From: JBOCEF01 sp047610385
Lineage (GTDB): Bacteria; Pseudomonadota; Alphaproteobacteria; Rhodobacterales; Rhodobacteraceae
Direction of reading: 5' to 3'
DNA length: 64,000 nucleotides
NCBI GenBank assembly: GCA_047610385.1
Contig: JBLGAC010000008.1
Span: 1-64,000 of the forward strand
In this document: one piece after another, positions 41,241-49,555 of the stretch
Layout of the letters: each line of letters starts with the position of its first letter
Numbering within the stretch: position 1 is the stretch's first letter
Notes under the pieces: model-generated
Database searches by the model: none
What the model was told of the DNA's origin: nothing
Seen by the model: only the letters and a program-made list of their open reading frames with translations
Translations under genes and position numbers: made by a program

Positions 41241-42020
41241 TCAGACGCGGCGTTCAACCATCATTTTCTTGATCTCAGCGATGGATTTCGCCGGGTTCAG
41301 GCCCTTCGGGCAGGTCTTGGCGCAGTTCATGATCGTGTGGCAGCGGTACAGCCGGAACGGGTCTTCGAGGAAATCGAGCCGTTCCTGCGACGCCTCATCC
41401 CGGCTGTCGACCAGCCAGCGATAGGCGTGCAGCAGCGCGGCTGGGCCAAGATACCGATCGCTGTTCCACCAGTAGCTGGGGCACGAGGTCGAGCAGCAGG
41501 CGCACATCACACATTCATACACGCCATCGAGCTTTTTGCGGTCCTCGATCGACTGCAGCCATTCCTTTTCAGGGCGGGCGGTCTTGGTTTCAAGCCAAGG
41601 CATGGTCGCGGCGTGCTGCGCGTAAAAATGCGTCAGGTCTGGGACCAAGTCCTTGATCACTTCCATATGCGGCAGCGGATAGATTTTGACGTCGCCTTTG
41701 ACCTCATCCAACCCATAAATGCAGGCCAGCGTGTTGATCCCGTCAATGTTCATGGCACAGGACCCGCAGATGCCTTCACGGCACGAGCGGCGGAAGGTCA
41801 GGGTCGGGTCGATCTCATTCTTGATCTTGACCAGCGCGTCCAGAACCATCGGGCCACACTTGTCCATATCAACATGATACGTGTCGATCCGCGGGTTTTT
41901 ACCGCTGTCGGGATCATAACGATAGACCTTGAAGGCGCGCACATTGGTGGCGCCCTGCGGCTTCGGCCAAGTCTTGCCGACTGTCATACGGGAATTCTTC
42001 GGCAGCTGGAATTCGGCCAT
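41241..42020 (-). CDS. sdhB: Succinate dehydrogenase iron-sulfur subunit
   Basis: Transfers electrons from FAD to ubiquinone in complex II. 259 residues. The [2Fe-2S] site is CREGICGSCAMNIDG with a later TLAC, the [4Fe-4S] site CVMCACCSTSCPSYW, and the [3Fe-4S] site CHTIMNCAKTCPKGLNP. Last gene of sdhC-sdhD-sdhA-methyltransferase-sdhB, 39 bp after the methyltransferase. Confidence 0.97.
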   Translation of the reverse strand: MAEFQLPKNSRMTVGKTWPKPQGATNVRAFKVYRYDPDSGKNPRIDTYHVDMDKCGPMVLDALVKIKNEIDPTLTFRRSCREGICGSCAMNIDGINTLACIYGLDEVKGDVKIYPLPHMEVIKDLVPDLTHFYAQHAATMPWLETKTARPEKEWLQSIEDRKKLDGVYECVMCACCSTSCPSYWWNSDRYLGPAALLHAYRWLVDSRDEASQERLDFLEDPFRLYRCHTIMNCAKTCPKGLNPAKSIAEIKKMMVERRV

Positions 42021-42059
42021 AATCTCGCTCCTTACGGGGTCCGGCTTTCGCCGGTCAGG

Positions 42060-42821
42060 TCAGTTGGTCGGCGCTGCGGGTTTGCGCGCCAGGAAAATCT
42101 TTTCGCCGCGGTGAAGGGCGTGGTCGCCCACCATCGGCTCAGTCGCGGCAAAGACGGTCAGGTCGAACCCGGCGGCGCGGATGCGGTCGGCGAAATCACG
42201 GCCATACATGCGCAGATGGTCGGGGTCGGTGGCGCGCAAGGCGCGGTCTTCGGCGCTGGCATCGGGCAGCTCCAGCGTCTTGTCCCAGCCTTCGACCAGC
42301 GGCACGGTCAGCACTGCCAGCCCGCCAGGGGCCAGGATGCGGGCCATTTCCGCCAGCGCCGCCGCGTCGTCCACATGTTCAAGCACATGGTTCGCGATCA
42401 CCGCATCAAACGTCCCGTCAGCCACCCCATTCATCGCCGTGATGTCGATGGTTAGGTCATAGTCGTCATGGATGTCGGCGGTCAGATACGCCGCAACGCG
42501 GGGTCGGATCAGCGCGGACAGCGCAGATTCGGCGGCGAAATGCAGCACGCGGGCGCCTTTCAGCGCGCTTGGATCGCTGGCCAGCCACAGCGCAAACAGG
42601 CGGTGCCGCGGGCGGCTGTCGCAGTTCGGGCACCAGATGGCGGGCTTGTGGCGCACCGGGCTGAAGCGCCCCACATAACCGCAGATCGGGCAGGTTTTCA
42701 CTGGCCCACCATGCGTCAGCGCGGTGAAATGGTCCACAGCCCGCCGGGCGCGCAGGTCAAGAACCTGCGCGATGTCCGCATGTGTGCGGGCAAGAGGGGT
42801 TCCGGGGGCGGTGGGTTTCAT
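42060..42821 (-). CDS. SAM-dependent methyltransferase with N-terminal zinc ribbon, inside the sdh operon
   Basis: 253 residues. An N-terminal ribbon has CPICGYVGRFSP and WCPNCDSRPRHR (two CxxC pairs). The C-terminal class I methyltransferase part includes VLHFAAESALSALI, FDAVIANHVLEHVDD and ILAPGGLAVLTVPLVEGWD. The target is unknown. Its ATG overlaps the sdhA stop (ATGA at 42818-42821), so its translation is coupled to succinate dehydrogenase. Similar proteins in other genomes often sit in glycan or polysaccharide loci; here the context suggests an Sdh-linked or housekeeping role, which is inference. Confidence 0.82.
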   Translation of the reverse strand: MKPTAPGTPLARTHADIAQVLDLRARRAVDHFTALTHGGPVKTCPICGYVGRFSPVRHKPAIWCPNCDSRPRHRLFALWLASDPSALKGARVLHFAAESALSALIRPRVAAYLTADIHDDYDLTIDITAMNGVADGTFDAVIANHVLEHVDDAAALAEMARILAPGGLAVLTVPLVEGWDKTLELPDASAEDRALRATDPDHLRMYGRDFADRIRAAGFDLTVFAATEPMVGDHALHRGEKIFLARKPAAPTN

Positions 42822-44623
42822 CAGAAGGTGCGGACCTTGGGTGCGATGCGCTTCAGGGCGATGCCGCCTTCGGCCTCGGTGGTCAGCGGATCGACGATGA
42901 CGGGGCGGTGGCTCAGGGTCACTGATGCGCCATCGACGCGGCTGATGGTGTGCACGCGCCAGTTTTCATCATCGCGGGTTGGGTGGTCTTCGTGGGCATG
43001 GGCACCGCGGCTTTCGGTGCGGGCCTCAGCGCCGACGATGGTCGCCAGCGCGTTGGGCATCAGGTTCGCCAGCTCCAGCGTCTCCATAAGGTCGGAGTTC
43101 CAGATCAGGCTGCGGTCGGTCACCTTGATGTCGGCCATCTTGCCGGCGATGGCGGTCATCTTTTCCACGCCTTCGGACAGGGTCTTGGAGGCGCGGAACA
43201 CCGCGGCATCCGACTGCATGGTTTTCTGCATCTCAAGGCGCAATTCAGCGGTCGGGATCGCGCCGTCTGCATAGCGCAGGGCGTCGAGACGGTCGAACGC
43301 CTTGTCGATCGCGGCCTTGGGCGCTTTGGGAACAGCGGTGTCGGGGTCCAGCACCTTGCCCGCGCGGATCGCCGCGGCGCGGCCGAACACCACCAGATCG
43401 ATCAGCGAGTTCGATCCGAGACGGTTCGCGCCATGCACCGATGCGCAGCCCGCCTCGCCGACAGCCATCAGGCCGGGGACCACGGCATTGCCGTTATCTG
43501 CGGTCGGGTTCAGCACTTCGCCCCAATAATTGGTGGGGATGCCGCCCATGTTATAGTGCACGGTGGGCAGAACTGGGATCGCCTCTTTGGTCAGATCAAC
43601 GCCTGCGAAGATGCGCGCGGATTCTGAAATCCCCGGCAAACGCAGCGCCAGAACCTCAGGCGGCAGGTGGTTGAGGTTCAGGTGGATGTGATCGCCATGT
43701 TCCCCGACGCCGCGGCCTTCGCGGATCTCCATCGTCATGCAGCGCGAGACGTAATCGCGCGGCGCGAGGTCTTTGTAGTTGGGCGCATAGCGCTCCATGA
43801 ACCGCTCACCCTCAGAGTTCGTCAGGTATCCACCCTCGCCGCGCGCACCTTCGGTGATCAGGCAGCCTGACCCGTAGATGCCGGTGGGGTGGAACTGCAC
43901 GAACTCCATGTCCTGCAGCGCCAGACCCGCGCGGGCAACCATGCCGCCGCCATCGCCAGTGCAGGTGTGCGCCGAGGTGGCCGAGAAATACGCGCGTCCG
44001 TAGCCGCCGGTGGCCAGCACGACCGTTTTGGCGTTGAACACATGCATGGTGCCGTCATCAAGCTTCCAGCACAGGACGCCCTTGCACACGCCATCTTCCA
44101 TCAGCAGGTCGATGGCGAAATATTCGATGTAGAATTCCGCATTGTGCTTCAGCGACTGGCCATAAAGCGTGTGCAGAATTGCATGGCCGGTGCGGTCCGC
44201 CGCGGCGCAGGTGCGCTGCACGGGCGGGCCTTCGCCAAATTCAGTGGTGTGGCCGCCGAAGGGACGCTGGTAGATCTTGCCTTCTTCGGTGCGAGAGAAG
44301 GGCACGCCGTAATGCTCCAGCTCATACACCGCCTTGGGGGCTTCACGCGCCAGATATTCCATGGCGTCGGTGTCGCCCAGCCAGTCTGATCCCTTGACGG
44401 TGTCGAACATGTGCCACTGCCAGTTGTCCGGGCCCATGTTGGACAGCGACGCTGCGATGCCGCCCTGGGCGGCGACCGTGTGGCTGCGGGTCGGGAACAC
44501 TTTGGTGACGCAGGCGGTTTTCAGCCCCTGCTCAGCCATGCCGAGGGTGGCGCGCAGGCCCGCGCCACCGGCGCCGACCACGACCACGTCATAGTTGTGC
44601 TCGGTATATTCGTATGCGGCCAT
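42821..44623 (-). CDS. sdhA: Succinate dehydrogenase flavoprotein subunit
   Basis: Oxidises succinate to fumarate. 600 residues from MAAYEYTEHNYDVVVVGAGG. The FAD loop is VVGAGGAGLRATLG; covalent flavin attachment is expected at H48 in RSHTVAAQGGIAAS. Substrate-site segments FVQFHPTGIYGSG, ARGEGGYL and SVHGANRLGSNSLIDL are intact. Downstream of sdhD by 92 bp. Confidence 0.97.
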   Translation of the reverse strand: MAAYEYTEHNYDVVVVGAGGAGLRATLGMAEQGLKTACVTKVFPTRSHTVAAQGGIAASLSNMGPDNWQWHMFDTVKGSDWLGDTDAMEYLAREAPKAVYELEHYGVPFSRTEEGKIYQRPFGGHTTEFGEGPPVQRTCAAADRTGHAILHTLYGQSLKHNAEFYIEYFAIDLLMEDGVCKGVLCWKLDDGTMHVFNAKTVVLATGGYGRAYFSATSAHTCTGDGGGMVARAGLALQDMEFVQFHPTGIYGSGCLITEGARGEGGYLTNSEGERFMERYAPNYKDLAPRDYVSRCMTMEIREGRGVGEHGDHIHLNLNHLPPEVLALRLPGISESARIFAGVDLTKEAIPVLPTVHYNMGGIPTNYWGEVLNPTADNGNAVVPGLMAVGEAGCASVHGANRLGSNSLIDLVVFGRAAAIRAGKVLDPDTAVPKAPKAAIDKAFDRLDALRYADGAIPTAELRLEMQKTMQSDAAVFRASKTLSEGVEKMTAIAGKMADIKVTDRSLIWNSDLMETLELANLMPNALATIVGAEARTESRGAHAHEDHPTRDDENWRVHTISRVDGASVTLSHRPVIVDPLTTEAEGGIALKRIAPKVRTF

Positions 44624-44715
44624 GTGCTTGGCTCCGATCAAATGTCCTGCGGGGGCGCGCGGCAGCAAGGTGGCGCGTGCCGCGCCCGCGAAAGGCTGGG
44701 GAAGGCGGGCGGCGG

Positions 44716-45096
44716 TCAGCCGCCGAACGCAATCTTCATGACAGCGAAGATGCCCGTCAGGCCGAACAGGCCGCAGAACATGATGTTCCCCAGCAGCGCC
44801 GCGGTGCGGATGCCCTTATGGTGAACATAGTCCTCAATCACCACTTGCAAGCCGAGCTGCATGTGGCGGAACACGATTGCGATGAACAGGACCGCGACGA
44901 TGGCATGGAACGGGTTTTCATAGGTCGACCGCGCCGCTTCATAGTCCTGGCCCAGTGACTGCCCGAAGGGCGCCACGAACAGCACCGTCAGGGGGATCAG
45001 CGCCACCGCGGTGACCCGCTGGAGCCACCAGTGATGCGTGCCGTCTTTCGCAGAACCGAGGCCGGTGACCTTGGCGCGGGGGGTTTTATAGCTCAT
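44716..45096 (-). CDS. sdhD: Succinate dehydrogenase membrane anchor subunit
   Basis: 126 residues with three TM helices; it anchors complex II and contributes the quinone/heme site. Motifs GTHHWWLQRVTAVALIPL and VFRHMQLGLQVVIEDYVHH, the latter carrying the probable heme-ligand histidine. Lies 25 bp after sdhC. Confidence 0.92.
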   Translation of the reverse strand: MSYKTPRAKVTGLGSAKDGTHHWWLQRVTAVALIPLTVLFVAPFGQSLGQDYEAARSTYENPFHAIVAVLFIAIVFRHMQLGLQVVIEDYVHHKGIRTAALLGNIMFCGLFGLTGIFAVMKIAFGG

Positions 45097-45121
45097 GTGA
45101 TCTGTTCCCTCTCGCGCGGCC

Positions 45122-45508
45122 TCAGGCCGCGATGACCCAGGTCATCAGCGTCAGTGCGCCCGAAGCGACCAACACGATCTGACCGGAGAACGTGACCTGC
45201 TCCATCTCAAAGCCGTAGCCGAGATCCCACCACAGGTGCCGGATGCCGTTGCAAAAATGAAAGGCCAGCGCCCAGGTGGAACCCATCATGATCAGCGTGC
45301 CGACCCAGCTGGTGACGATCCCGTCGGCGAAGGCGAAATATTCAGGCCCTGAGGCCGCGGCCAGCAGCCACCACACCGTCAGAGCTGCGCCAAGCGCGAG
45401 TCCCACGCCGGTCGCCCGGTGCAGGATCGACAGCACTGAGGTGATCTGCGGGCGATACACCTGCAGGTGCGGTGAAAGGGGGCGGCTGCCCCGGTTGACG
45501 TCTGCCAT
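45122..45508 (-). CDS. sdhC: Succinate dehydrogenase cytochrome b556 subunit
   Basis: 128 residues from MADVNRGSRPLSPHLQVYRP. Three TM helices. SIxHRxTGVGLALG-type motif reads SILHRATGVGLALG, and the heme-ligand histidine is expected in HFCNGIRHLWWDLG. First gene of the sdh operon. The 337-bp upstream region contains a possible promoter and three identical palindromes. Confidence 0.93.
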   Translation of the reverse strand: MADVNRGSRPLSPHLQVYRPQITSVLSILHRATGVGLALGAALTVWWLLAAASGPEYFAFADGIVTSWVGTLIMMGSTWALAFHFCNGIRHLWWDLGYGFEMEQVTFSGQIVLVASGALTLMTWVIAA

Positions 45509-45625
45509 GCTTTTCCCCTGACGATCGAGTGCGGGCGCAAACTGCGCCGCGCGAGGATATTCGTCGCAGCGGGGGCGGGGGCCTAGGGCCGTCGGGCCTG
45601 CGCTCCACCACATCCGCGCGGTGTC

Positions 45626-45654
45626 TCTATAACAGGGGGCACTTGCGTTTCCAA
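45626..45654 (-). promoter_or_regulatory. Candidate promoter of the sdh operon
   Basis: On minus, TTGGAA (45649-45654) and TATAGA (45626-45631) with a 17-bp spacer, each matching consensus at four of six bases, about 120 bp before the sdhC start. Confidence 0.35.
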
Positions 45655-45735
45655 AGGGGCGCAGGTGCTTTAGCGGCGTTTTCACGCGGGTCATGGTGCG
45701 GCGTCTGTGGAAAATTTCAAGCTTTCGACGCAGTT

Positions 45736-45785
45736 TGTGATCACACGCGCAGGGCTGTGATCACAGCCATATGGTTGTGATCACA
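45736..45785. promoter_or_regulatory. Three TGTGATCACA operators at 20-bp spacing
   Basis: Perfect 10-bp palindromes at 45736-45745, 45756-45765 and 45776-45785. Their centres are exactly 20 bp apart (about two helical turns), so bound dimers would sit on one face of the DNA. The middle copy extends to a 16-bp palindrome (GGCTGTGATCACAGCC), the third to 12 bp (TTGTGATCACAA). Located upstream of sdhC and downstream of mch, hence a probable control site for sdh. Confidence 0.8.
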
Positions 45786-45845
45786 AATCGTGCGACGGAC
45801 AGGCATTCCACACAGAATCAATCAAGAATACCGCGCCGCGCCAGA

Positions 45846-46904
45846 TCACATCGGGATCAACGCCCAGATGTCGAGGTCCAGCAGCACGCCCGGCGCATAT
45901 TTGCCGTCCTCGGTGCGCAAGGGGCCGGGGGCCGGATCGTCCTTGACCGCCACCAGCCGCAGACGCAGCGCGCCGACACCGGGGGCGGCTGTCTCAGCCT
46001 TGTCCAGCACCTCGGACCACGCATAGATCGTGTCGCCTGCAAAACACGGTGCCACATGGGCCCCGGCATTGATCGCCGCCACGGTCTGCGCGTTGGCCAG
46101 CCCGTTGAAGCTGAGCGCGCGGGCCAGGCTGATGACATGCCCGCCATAGATCAGGCGCTGGCCGCCGTCGCGCGCCTGTTTGTTGAAATGCACTTTGGCG
46201 GTGTTTTGCCAAAGGCGGGTGGCCATCATGTGCTCAGCCTCTTCGATGGTGACGCCATCCACATGGTCGATCCGTTCCCCCACCGCATAGTCGCCCCAGC
46301 GATGTGGCTCCCCAGCGGCGGTGAAATCATAGGTGGTGAAATCGAGGCCTGACCGGATCGCCAGCTCGCCGGGGTCCACCACGTGGGCAAGATCAGGCAC
46401 CACAGTTTCGGGCGTGGGCGCGGCGGCGTCGCGTTTCCGGACCATCACCCAGCGCGCCCAGGTCAGCACCGGCGTGCCGGTCTGGTTTACGGCGGTGGAG
46501 CGGACATAAACCACCCCGGTCTTGCCGTTGGAGTTCTGCTTGAGGCCGATGACCTCCGAGCTGGTCGAGATCGTGTCGCCGGAATAGACGGGCGCAAGGA
46601 ACCGGCATTCGGCATAGCCAAGGTTCGCCACTGCGTTCAGTGAAATGTCAGGCACGGTTTTGCCGAACGCGATGTGGAACGCGGCCAGATCCTCAAGTGG
46701 GCTTTTCGGAAGGCCTGACGCCCGCGCGAATTCATCTGACGACCACAGCGCAAAGCGCGACGGATACAGCGCGCCATACAGCGCCCGGTCCCCGTCAGTC
46801 ACTGTTCGAGGGGTGGCGTGGGGCAGGATCTGCCCGATCGCAAAATCCTCAAAGAAATTGCCTGGGTTGGTCTTGGCACCAGAGGCGGTGGAATGATCTG
46901 TCAT
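45846..46904 (-). CDS. mch: Mesaconyl-CoA hydratase (beta-methylmalyl-CoA dehydratase)
   Basis: Ethylmalonyl-CoA pathway enzyme interconverting mesaconyl-CoA and beta-methylmalyl-CoA. 352 residues from MTDHSTASGAKTNPGNFFEDF. Two MaoC-like hot-dog halves: the first with ILPHATPRTVTDGDRALYGAL, the second with GERIDHVDGVTIEEAEHM and IYGGHVISLARALSFNGLAN. Length and sequence match the Rhodobacter enzyme. It is upstream of sdhC on the same strand, and mcl2, which acts in the same pathway, is 6.4 kb away. An upstream frame to 46988 is rejected. Confidence 0.9.
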   Translation of the reverse strand: MTDHSTASGAKTNPGNFFEDFAIGQILPHATPRTVTDGDRALYGALYPSRFALWSSDEFARASGLPKSPLEDLAAFHIAFGKTVPDISLNAVANLGYAECRFLAPVYSGDTISTSSEVIGLKQNSNGKTGVVYVRSTAVNQTGTPVLTWARWVMVRKRDAAAPTPETVVPDLAHVVDPGELAIRSGLDFTTYDFTAAGEPHRWGDYAVGERIDHVDGVTIEEAEHMMATRLWQNTAKVHFNKQARDGGQRLIYGGHVISLARALSFNGLANAQTVAAINAGAHVAPCFAGDTIYAWSEVLDKAETAAPGVGALRLRLVAVKDDPAPGPLRTEDGKYAPGVLLDLDIWALIPM

Positions 46905-47195
46905 GATTGCACCTTGTCGCGAAACTATATTGCGGTGCACCATAGCGGCGTCCGGCGTGGGCGCAAGCGCTGCGCGGTCACGGGCCACGGGGACAGGTGC
47001 GCAACGCCAACCCGCGCCGCTGGACCGGGCGGTGCCAAGCGCGTGGCGGTGATGGCGGCGCGTCCCTTCGGCGGGGTGCTCTCCCGCCCGTCGACGACCT
47101 GGCGGCCGCCTCCCGTTGGGCGGGGCGCCGCGCGCCGGGGGCTGGTAGGGGCGGCGGGTGAGGCACCCGCGCGGCGAGACATCGGGCGGCGCGCG
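46905..47195. repeat. GC-rich hairpin-bearing spacer
   Basis: 291 bp between DUF1737 and mch with no supported gene but several inverted repeats: GGCGGG..TCCCGCC near 47070-47090, and GCGGGTG / CACCCGC with a 3-nt loop near 47154-47170. It resembles the spacers after dnaA, dnaN, the SDR gene and at 55169-55300. Confidence 0.45.
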
Positions 47196-47399
47196 TCAGA
47201 GCTGCCCGAGCTTCACCTCAGGCGCATACTCGGCCTCGACCTCCTTGGTCACGGCTTGGCCGCAGCGCACCACGCCGCGGGCCGCATCGAAGGCCATGGT
47301 GGGGGTGCCATACAGCACCCAGCCCTTGCTCAGCGCTTCGGTCACCTTGTGGCAGAAGGTGGATGTGTCGTCCTCGGTCAGCAGTCGATATGCGATCAT
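47196..47399 (-). CDS. DUF1737 small protein
   Basis: 67 residues from MIAYRLLTEDDTSTFCHKV. Matches the DUF1737 pattern: an N-terminal YRLLT..D..FC..V, GWVLYGTPTMAFD and GQAVTKEVE. Function unknown. It starts 5 bp after the NnrU gene stop, so the two are co-transcribed. In Rhodobacter sphaeroides a DUF1737 gene and an NnrU gene lie between mcl2 and mch, as here. Confidence 0.8.
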   Translation of the reverse strand: MIAYRLLTEDDTSTFCHKVTEALSKGWVLYGTPTMAFDAARGVVRCGQAVTKEVEAEYAPEVKLGQL

Positions 47400-47404
47400 G
47401 GCGG

Positions 47405-47968
47405 TCAGCCCGGAAACGGCGACACGCCGGCCAGCATGTGCAGCCCGACGACGGCCCCGAACACCACCAGCGTGATGGCCAGAAGAATGAAGTCCTTTTT
47501 GCGATGCGCCGGCGCGGGTTTGACCCAAGCCTCCTTGCGGCTGTTGATCAGGATGATCGACGCCACAGCCCAAATCAGCATTCCCCCGAACAGAATCGCC
47601 GAGGCGAGGTCGCCGTTCACGATAAGGTGCGCAGCCGCCCAGACGATGACCGACAGCAGCATCGGATGACGCACATACCGCTTGGCGTTGCCCTTTGAAT
47701 GCGCCGCGCCAAACAGCGCGATGGCGATCAGCATCAGCAGATTGTTGATATGGACCATGAAGCTGGGCGGATACCAGACACCCGTCGCCTCCGCTTGTTG
47801 GTAGCCGATCACCATCATCACGACTGAGGCGAGGATCAACACCGCGATCAGCCCTTTTGACCGCCCTTCGCCAAGCTTGGCGGTCAGCGCAGCGCGCTGT
47901 GCAGGCATCGCGGGTTTGAAGAAATGCGCGGCGAACCAGAGCGCGAGCCCGAGGATCAGAAGGGTCAT
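47405..47968 (-). CDS. NnrU-family integral membrane protein
   Basis: 187 residues from MTLLILGLALWFAAHFFKP, with six predicted TM segments. Conserved family residues: the HFFKPAMPAQRA start and AKRYVRHPMLLSVIVWAAAHL, recalling the NnrU/isoprenylcysteine-methyltransferase-like fold. First linked to nitric-oxide metabolism in Rhodobacter, but the molecular role is not settled. Directly upstream of DUF1737 and downstream of livF by 163 bp. Confidence 0.85.
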   Translation of the reverse strand: MTLLILGLALWFAAHFFKPAMPAQRAALTAKLGEGRSKGLIAVLILASVVMMVIGYQQAEATGVWYPPSFMVHINNLLMLIAIALFGAAHSKGNAKRYVRHPMLLSVIVWAAAHLIVNGDLASAILFGGMLIWAVASIILINSRKEAWVKPAPAHRKKDFILLAITLVVFGAVVGLHMLAGVSPFPG

Positions 47969-48131
47969 GGAGCGGTTCCTTGGCAAAATGGTTTTGGCGA
48001 CGATAACACCGCCGCCGCTGGGGTCCAGTGACGATACCGCGCCACAAGCGCCGGGGTCGCACGCGCGACATTTGCAGCGCGCCGCGGGTGCCTCGGTCCC
48101 GCGGGTGCAGGGGGTGGGGCGGCGCTTCCCA

Positions 48132-48812
48132 TCAGACGCCCAGCAGGCGGTCGCGGATCTCAGGCGTCAGGGCGGCGGGCGGCCCGTGCCACGCGGTAGC
48201 ACCCTTTTCCAATATCGTGCAGCGGTCGGCGATGGCGGTCAGTTCGCGCAGGGTTTTGTCGACCAGCAGGATCGCCAGGCCTTCAGCCTTCAGCGCCCTT
48301 ACCGCAGCCCAGATTTCTGCGCGGATCACGGGGGCGAGGCCCTCTGTCGCCTCGTCCAATATCAACAGCTTGGGGTTGGTCATCAGCGCCCGGCCGATGG
48401 CGAGCATCTGCTGCTCTCCGCCCGACAAGGTTGCGGCGGTCTGTTTGCGCCGCTCAGCAAGGCGCGGGAACAGCGCGTTCACCCGCGCCGCGTCCCACAG
48501 GCCGGGGCGGGCGGTGGCGGTCAGGTTTTCCTCAACGCTCAGCGGCCCAAAACAGCGCCGCCCCTCGGGAACCAGCCCAAGGCCGAGGCGCGCGGCTTTG
48601 TAGGCCGGCATCCCGGCCAGATCATGCCCAAGAAACCGGATTGTTCCGGCCCGGTGCGGCGTCAGGCGGCAGATCGACCGGATGGTGGTGGTTTTGCCCA
48701 TGCCGTTGCGGCCCATCAGGGCGTGAACTTCGCCTGCCGCGACAGACAACGACACGCCGAACAGCGCCTGCGAGGGGCCATAGAAGGTCTCAACGCCCGC
48801 AAGCTCCAACAT
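48132..48812 (-). CDS. livF: Branched-chain-amino-acid-type ABC transporter ATPase LivF
   Basis: 226 residues. Walker A GRNGMGKTTTIRS, signature LSGGEQQMLAIGRAL, Walker B LLILDEATEGLAP. Second ATPase of an importer with LivG; its ATG overlaps the livG stop. The real ligand may be an amino acid, amide or organic acid; it cannot be read from the ATPase. Confidence 0.93.
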   Translation of the reverse strand: MLELAGVETFYGPSQALFGVSLSVAAGEVHALMGRNGMGKTTTIRSICRLTPHRAGTIRFLGHDLAGMPAYKAARLGLGLVPEGRRCFGPLSVEENLTATARPGLWDAARVNALFPRLAERRKQTAATLSGGEQQMLAIGRALMTNPKLLILDEATEGLAPVIRAEIWAAVRALKAEGLAILLVDKTLRELTAIADRCTILEKGATAWHGPPAALTPEIRDRLLGV

Positions 48813-49555
48813 CAGTCATCCCCCAGATAGGCGGCACGCACGCCTGCATCTGCGCGGATCGCGGCACCGCCCCCGTGCGCGATCACCCGGCCCGCGACCA
48901 GCACGGAGATGCGGTCCGCCAGCCGGAACACCGCGTCCATGTCATGCTCCACCAGCAGAATCGGGACCTCATGCTTCAGGGCCTCCAGCAATTGGGTCAG
49001 TTCGGCTGATCCTTCGGGGCCAAGACCGGCCATCGGTTCGTCCAGCAGCAGCGCCTTGGGGGCGCCGGCCAGCGCGCACGCGACCTCAAGCCGGCGGCGT
49101 TCGCCGTGGGACAGTTCGGCCACCGGCAGGTCGGCGCGCGCCGACAGGCCAACACGGGCCAGGGCTGCGTCGGCGGCGCCTCGTACCGCCGCATCCATGC
49201 GGATCGGGCGCAGAAACCCCCACGCCCCCCCGCGCGGCGCCATTGCGGCCAGCATTGCGTTGCGCCTTGCGGACAAGGGCATCGCCAAGGACGACACCTG
49301 AAAGCTGCGCCCCAGCCCCAGCCTTGCGCGGGCGGCGACCGGCAGCGCGGTCACGTCGTGGCCCATCAGGTGGATGGTGCCAGCATCAGGTGCGATCCAC
49401 CCGGCGATCTGGCCGATCAGCGTGGATTTCCCGGCGCCATTGGGGCCGATCAGGGCGTGGATTTCGCCCGGTCTCAGGTCAAGCGACACGTCGTCAGTGG
49501 CCACCAGGCCGCCAAAGGATTTGCACAAACCTGCGACCGACAGCACCTCAGTCAT
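48812..49555 (-). CDS. livG: Branched-chain-amino-acid-type ABC transporter ATPase LivG
   Basis: 247 residues. Walker A GPNGAGKSTLIGQI, signature LSHGERRRLEVACAL, Walker B LLLDEPMAGLGPE and the switch histidine in ILLVEHDMDAVF. Overlaps livM by 8 bp and livF by 3 bp, showing a tightly coupled operon. Confidence 0.93.
   Translation of the reverse strand: MTEVLSVAGLCKSFGGLVATDDVSLDLRPGEIHALIGPNGAGKSTLIGQIAGWIAPDAGTIHLMGHDVTALPVAARARLGLGRSFQVSSLAMPLSARRNAMLAAMAPRGGAWGFLRPIRMDAAVRGAADAALARVGLSARADLPVAELSHGERRRLEVACALAGAPKALLLDEPMAGLGPEGSAELTQLLEALKHEVPILLVEHDMDAVFRLADRISVLVAGRVIAHGGGAAIRADAGVRAAYLGDD

Larger units (their letters stand above)
45509..45845. other. Regulatory region between mch and sdhC
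   Basis: 337 bp without a gene, downstream of mch and upstream of sdhC on minus. It holds a promoter-like pair (45626-45654), a variant DnaA-box-like TGTGGAAAA (about 45708), and three TGTGATCACA palindromes at 45736-45785. The far end near 45800-45845 is AT-richer. Confidence 0.6.

Noticed and set aside
45700..45712. DnaA box upstream of sdhC (TTTTCCACA on minus)
   Set aside because: A single copy with one mismatch to the E. coli consensus, no cluster; expected by chance in a long window.
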